13,228 bases of DNA from Nanobdellota archaeon (GTDB taxonomy: Archaea > Nanobdellota > Nanobdellia > Pacearchaeales > UBA12030), in NCBI GenBank assembly GCA_018829485.1, contig JAHJTU010000044.1, positions 1-13,228 of the forward strand. The letters run 5' to 3'. The position numbers and the translations under genes are program-made. A model generated the notes under the pieces. The model saw nothing but the letters and a program-made list of their open reading frames with translations. It did no database searches and was not told the DNA's origin. Numbering within the stretch: position 1 is the first letter of the stretch; each line of letters opens with the position of its first letter. Shown piece by piece: positions 12,340 to 13,228 of the stretch.

Positions 12340-13228
12340 ATGTTAAATGAAAAAACTTGGACATTAGAGCAGGAAAAGAAAATAACAGATGAATGGTTCA
12401 AGAATGAGCCTTATAAGAAAATACAAGATAAGAAAATATATTCTATAGATACTCCTCCTCCTTATGTTAATACACCTGTTCATGCAGGACAAGCTGTTAC
12501 TTATTGTTACATGGATTTTTTTGCCAGATATAAGAGGATGAAAGGGTTTTCTGTTTTATTTCCTCTTGGACTTGATAGGAATGGATTGCCAATAGAATTA
12601 GCAGCTGAAAAGAAATTTAATATAAGAGCAGAAGAAATTGGAAGAGAAAAATTCCTTAAATATTGTGAAAAAATTTTAGAAGAAGCTTCTGATACAAGCA
12701 TAAAGACATTTTCAAGATTGGGAATTTCTTTTAATTCTTACAAATTTGGAAATAAAATTGGTGATGCTTATCATACTGATAGTGAAGATTATAGAAAATT
12801 AACTCAGGAAACTTTTATTGATTTATGGAATAAAGGACTTGTTTATGAAGAGAAAAAAGTTAGCAATTATTGTCCTGGATGCAAAACAACTATTGCAGAT
12901 GCAGAAATAACATATGAAGAGAGAGATACTGAATTGCATCATATAAAATTTAAAACACATGAAAAAGATATTATAATTGCGACAACAAGACCAGAATTAT
13001 TATGTTCGTGTGCTGTAATTCTTTTTAATCCCAATGATAAGAGATACAAAAACTTGCATGGACAGCATGCAATAATTCCTTTGTATGAAAAAGAAGTTCC
13101 AATTAAAGCTCATCCTTACGCTAAAGAAGAATTTGGTTCTGGTTTGGTTATGATGTGCTCTTTTGGTGATTTAACTGATATAAGATTTTTCAGAGAAAAT
13201 GGAATAGAACCAATAATTGCAATAAATG
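12340..13228 (+). CDS. valS: Valyl-tRNA synthetase, N-terminal part (cut by window edge)
   Basis: The first 296 codons are present and the frame stays open to the edge. The class I signature region reads IDTPPPYVNTPVHAGQAV (HIGH position = HAGQ, 48-51), followed by ARYKRMKGF and LGLDRNGLPIE (77-87), the ValRS version of this segment. A zinc-type NYCPGC motif is at 177-182 and the CP1 editing domain begins at about 195, with ATTRPE (214-219), GSGLVMMCSFGDLTDI (266-281) being characteristic of ValRS rather than IleRS or LeuRS. It charges tRNA-Val and edits mischarged Thr. ATG 12340 is chosen for the TATA spacing and the normal N-terminus. It is divergent from tRNA-Phe. Confidence 0.85.
   Translation, partial: MLNEKTWTLEQEKKITDEWFKNEPYKKIQDKKIYSIDTPPPYVNTPVHAGQAVTYCYMDFFARYKRMKGFSVLFPLGLDRNGLPIELAAEKKFNIRAEEIGREKFLKYCEKILEEASDTSIKTFSRLGISFNSYKFGNKIGDAYHTDSEDYRKLTQETFIDLWNKGLVYEEKKVSNYCPGCKTTIADAEITYEERDTELHHIKFKTHEKDIIIATTRPELLCSCAVILFNPNDKRYKNLHGQHAIIPLYEKEVPIKAHPYAKEEFGSGLVMMCSFGDLTDIRFFRENGIEPIIAIN

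Overview
The window looks like chromosomal DNA of an AT-rich, small-genome archaeon, most likely a DPANN lineage of the Pacearchaeota/Woesearchaeota kind (lineage is inference). Archaeal markers are clear: replication factor C small subunit, RNase P protein Rpp30, ribosomal proteins S19e, L31e and L39e, a PDCD5 homologue, a pilin-like secreted protein, and TATA boxes about 26 nt before many start codons, which implies leaderless transcripts.

Layout. Left end: the rfcS start, a YjbQ-family protein and a small C2H2-type zinc-finger protein on the minus strand, divergent from rnp3 (Rpp30). After rnp3 comes an HTH-nucleotidyltransferase (MNT) / HEPN toxin-antitoxin-like pair, with the HEPN gene frameshifted. 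A leftover second copy of the rnp3 3' end lies on its far side, so the pair seems to have been inserted at the end of rnp3. Then come aspartate kinase (plus) and a diaminopimelate decarboxylase-like gene (minus), which overlap tail to tail, followed by dCMP deaminase. From 5803 to 7355 there is a minus-strand translation cluster, YhbY-S19e-PDCD5-L39e-L31e.

The most interesting part is 7362-9463, a complete diversity-generating retroelement (DGR). On the minus strand its order is promoter, variable protein (237 aa) with a variable repeat (VR), noncoding spacer, template repeat (TR), and a DGR-type reverse transcriptase. TR (89 bp) and VR (95 bp) differ by 11 substitutions, all at TR adenines, plus a 6-nt in-frame length change in an AAC run. 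This is the signature of adenine-directed mutagenic retrohoming. A small GC-rich hairpin sits 11 nt beyond the VR, as in known DGR targets. No avd-like accessory gene is visible. The reverse transcriptase ends 6 nt before the yhbY/ribosomal protein cluster.

Right end: a stand-alone NFACT-R protein and cysS, a pilin-like secreted or membrane-anchored protein, tRNA-Phe(GAA), and the start of valS on the plus strand, cut by the window edge. Most genes are housekeeping. The DGR and the decaying MNT/HEPN module are the accessory elements.
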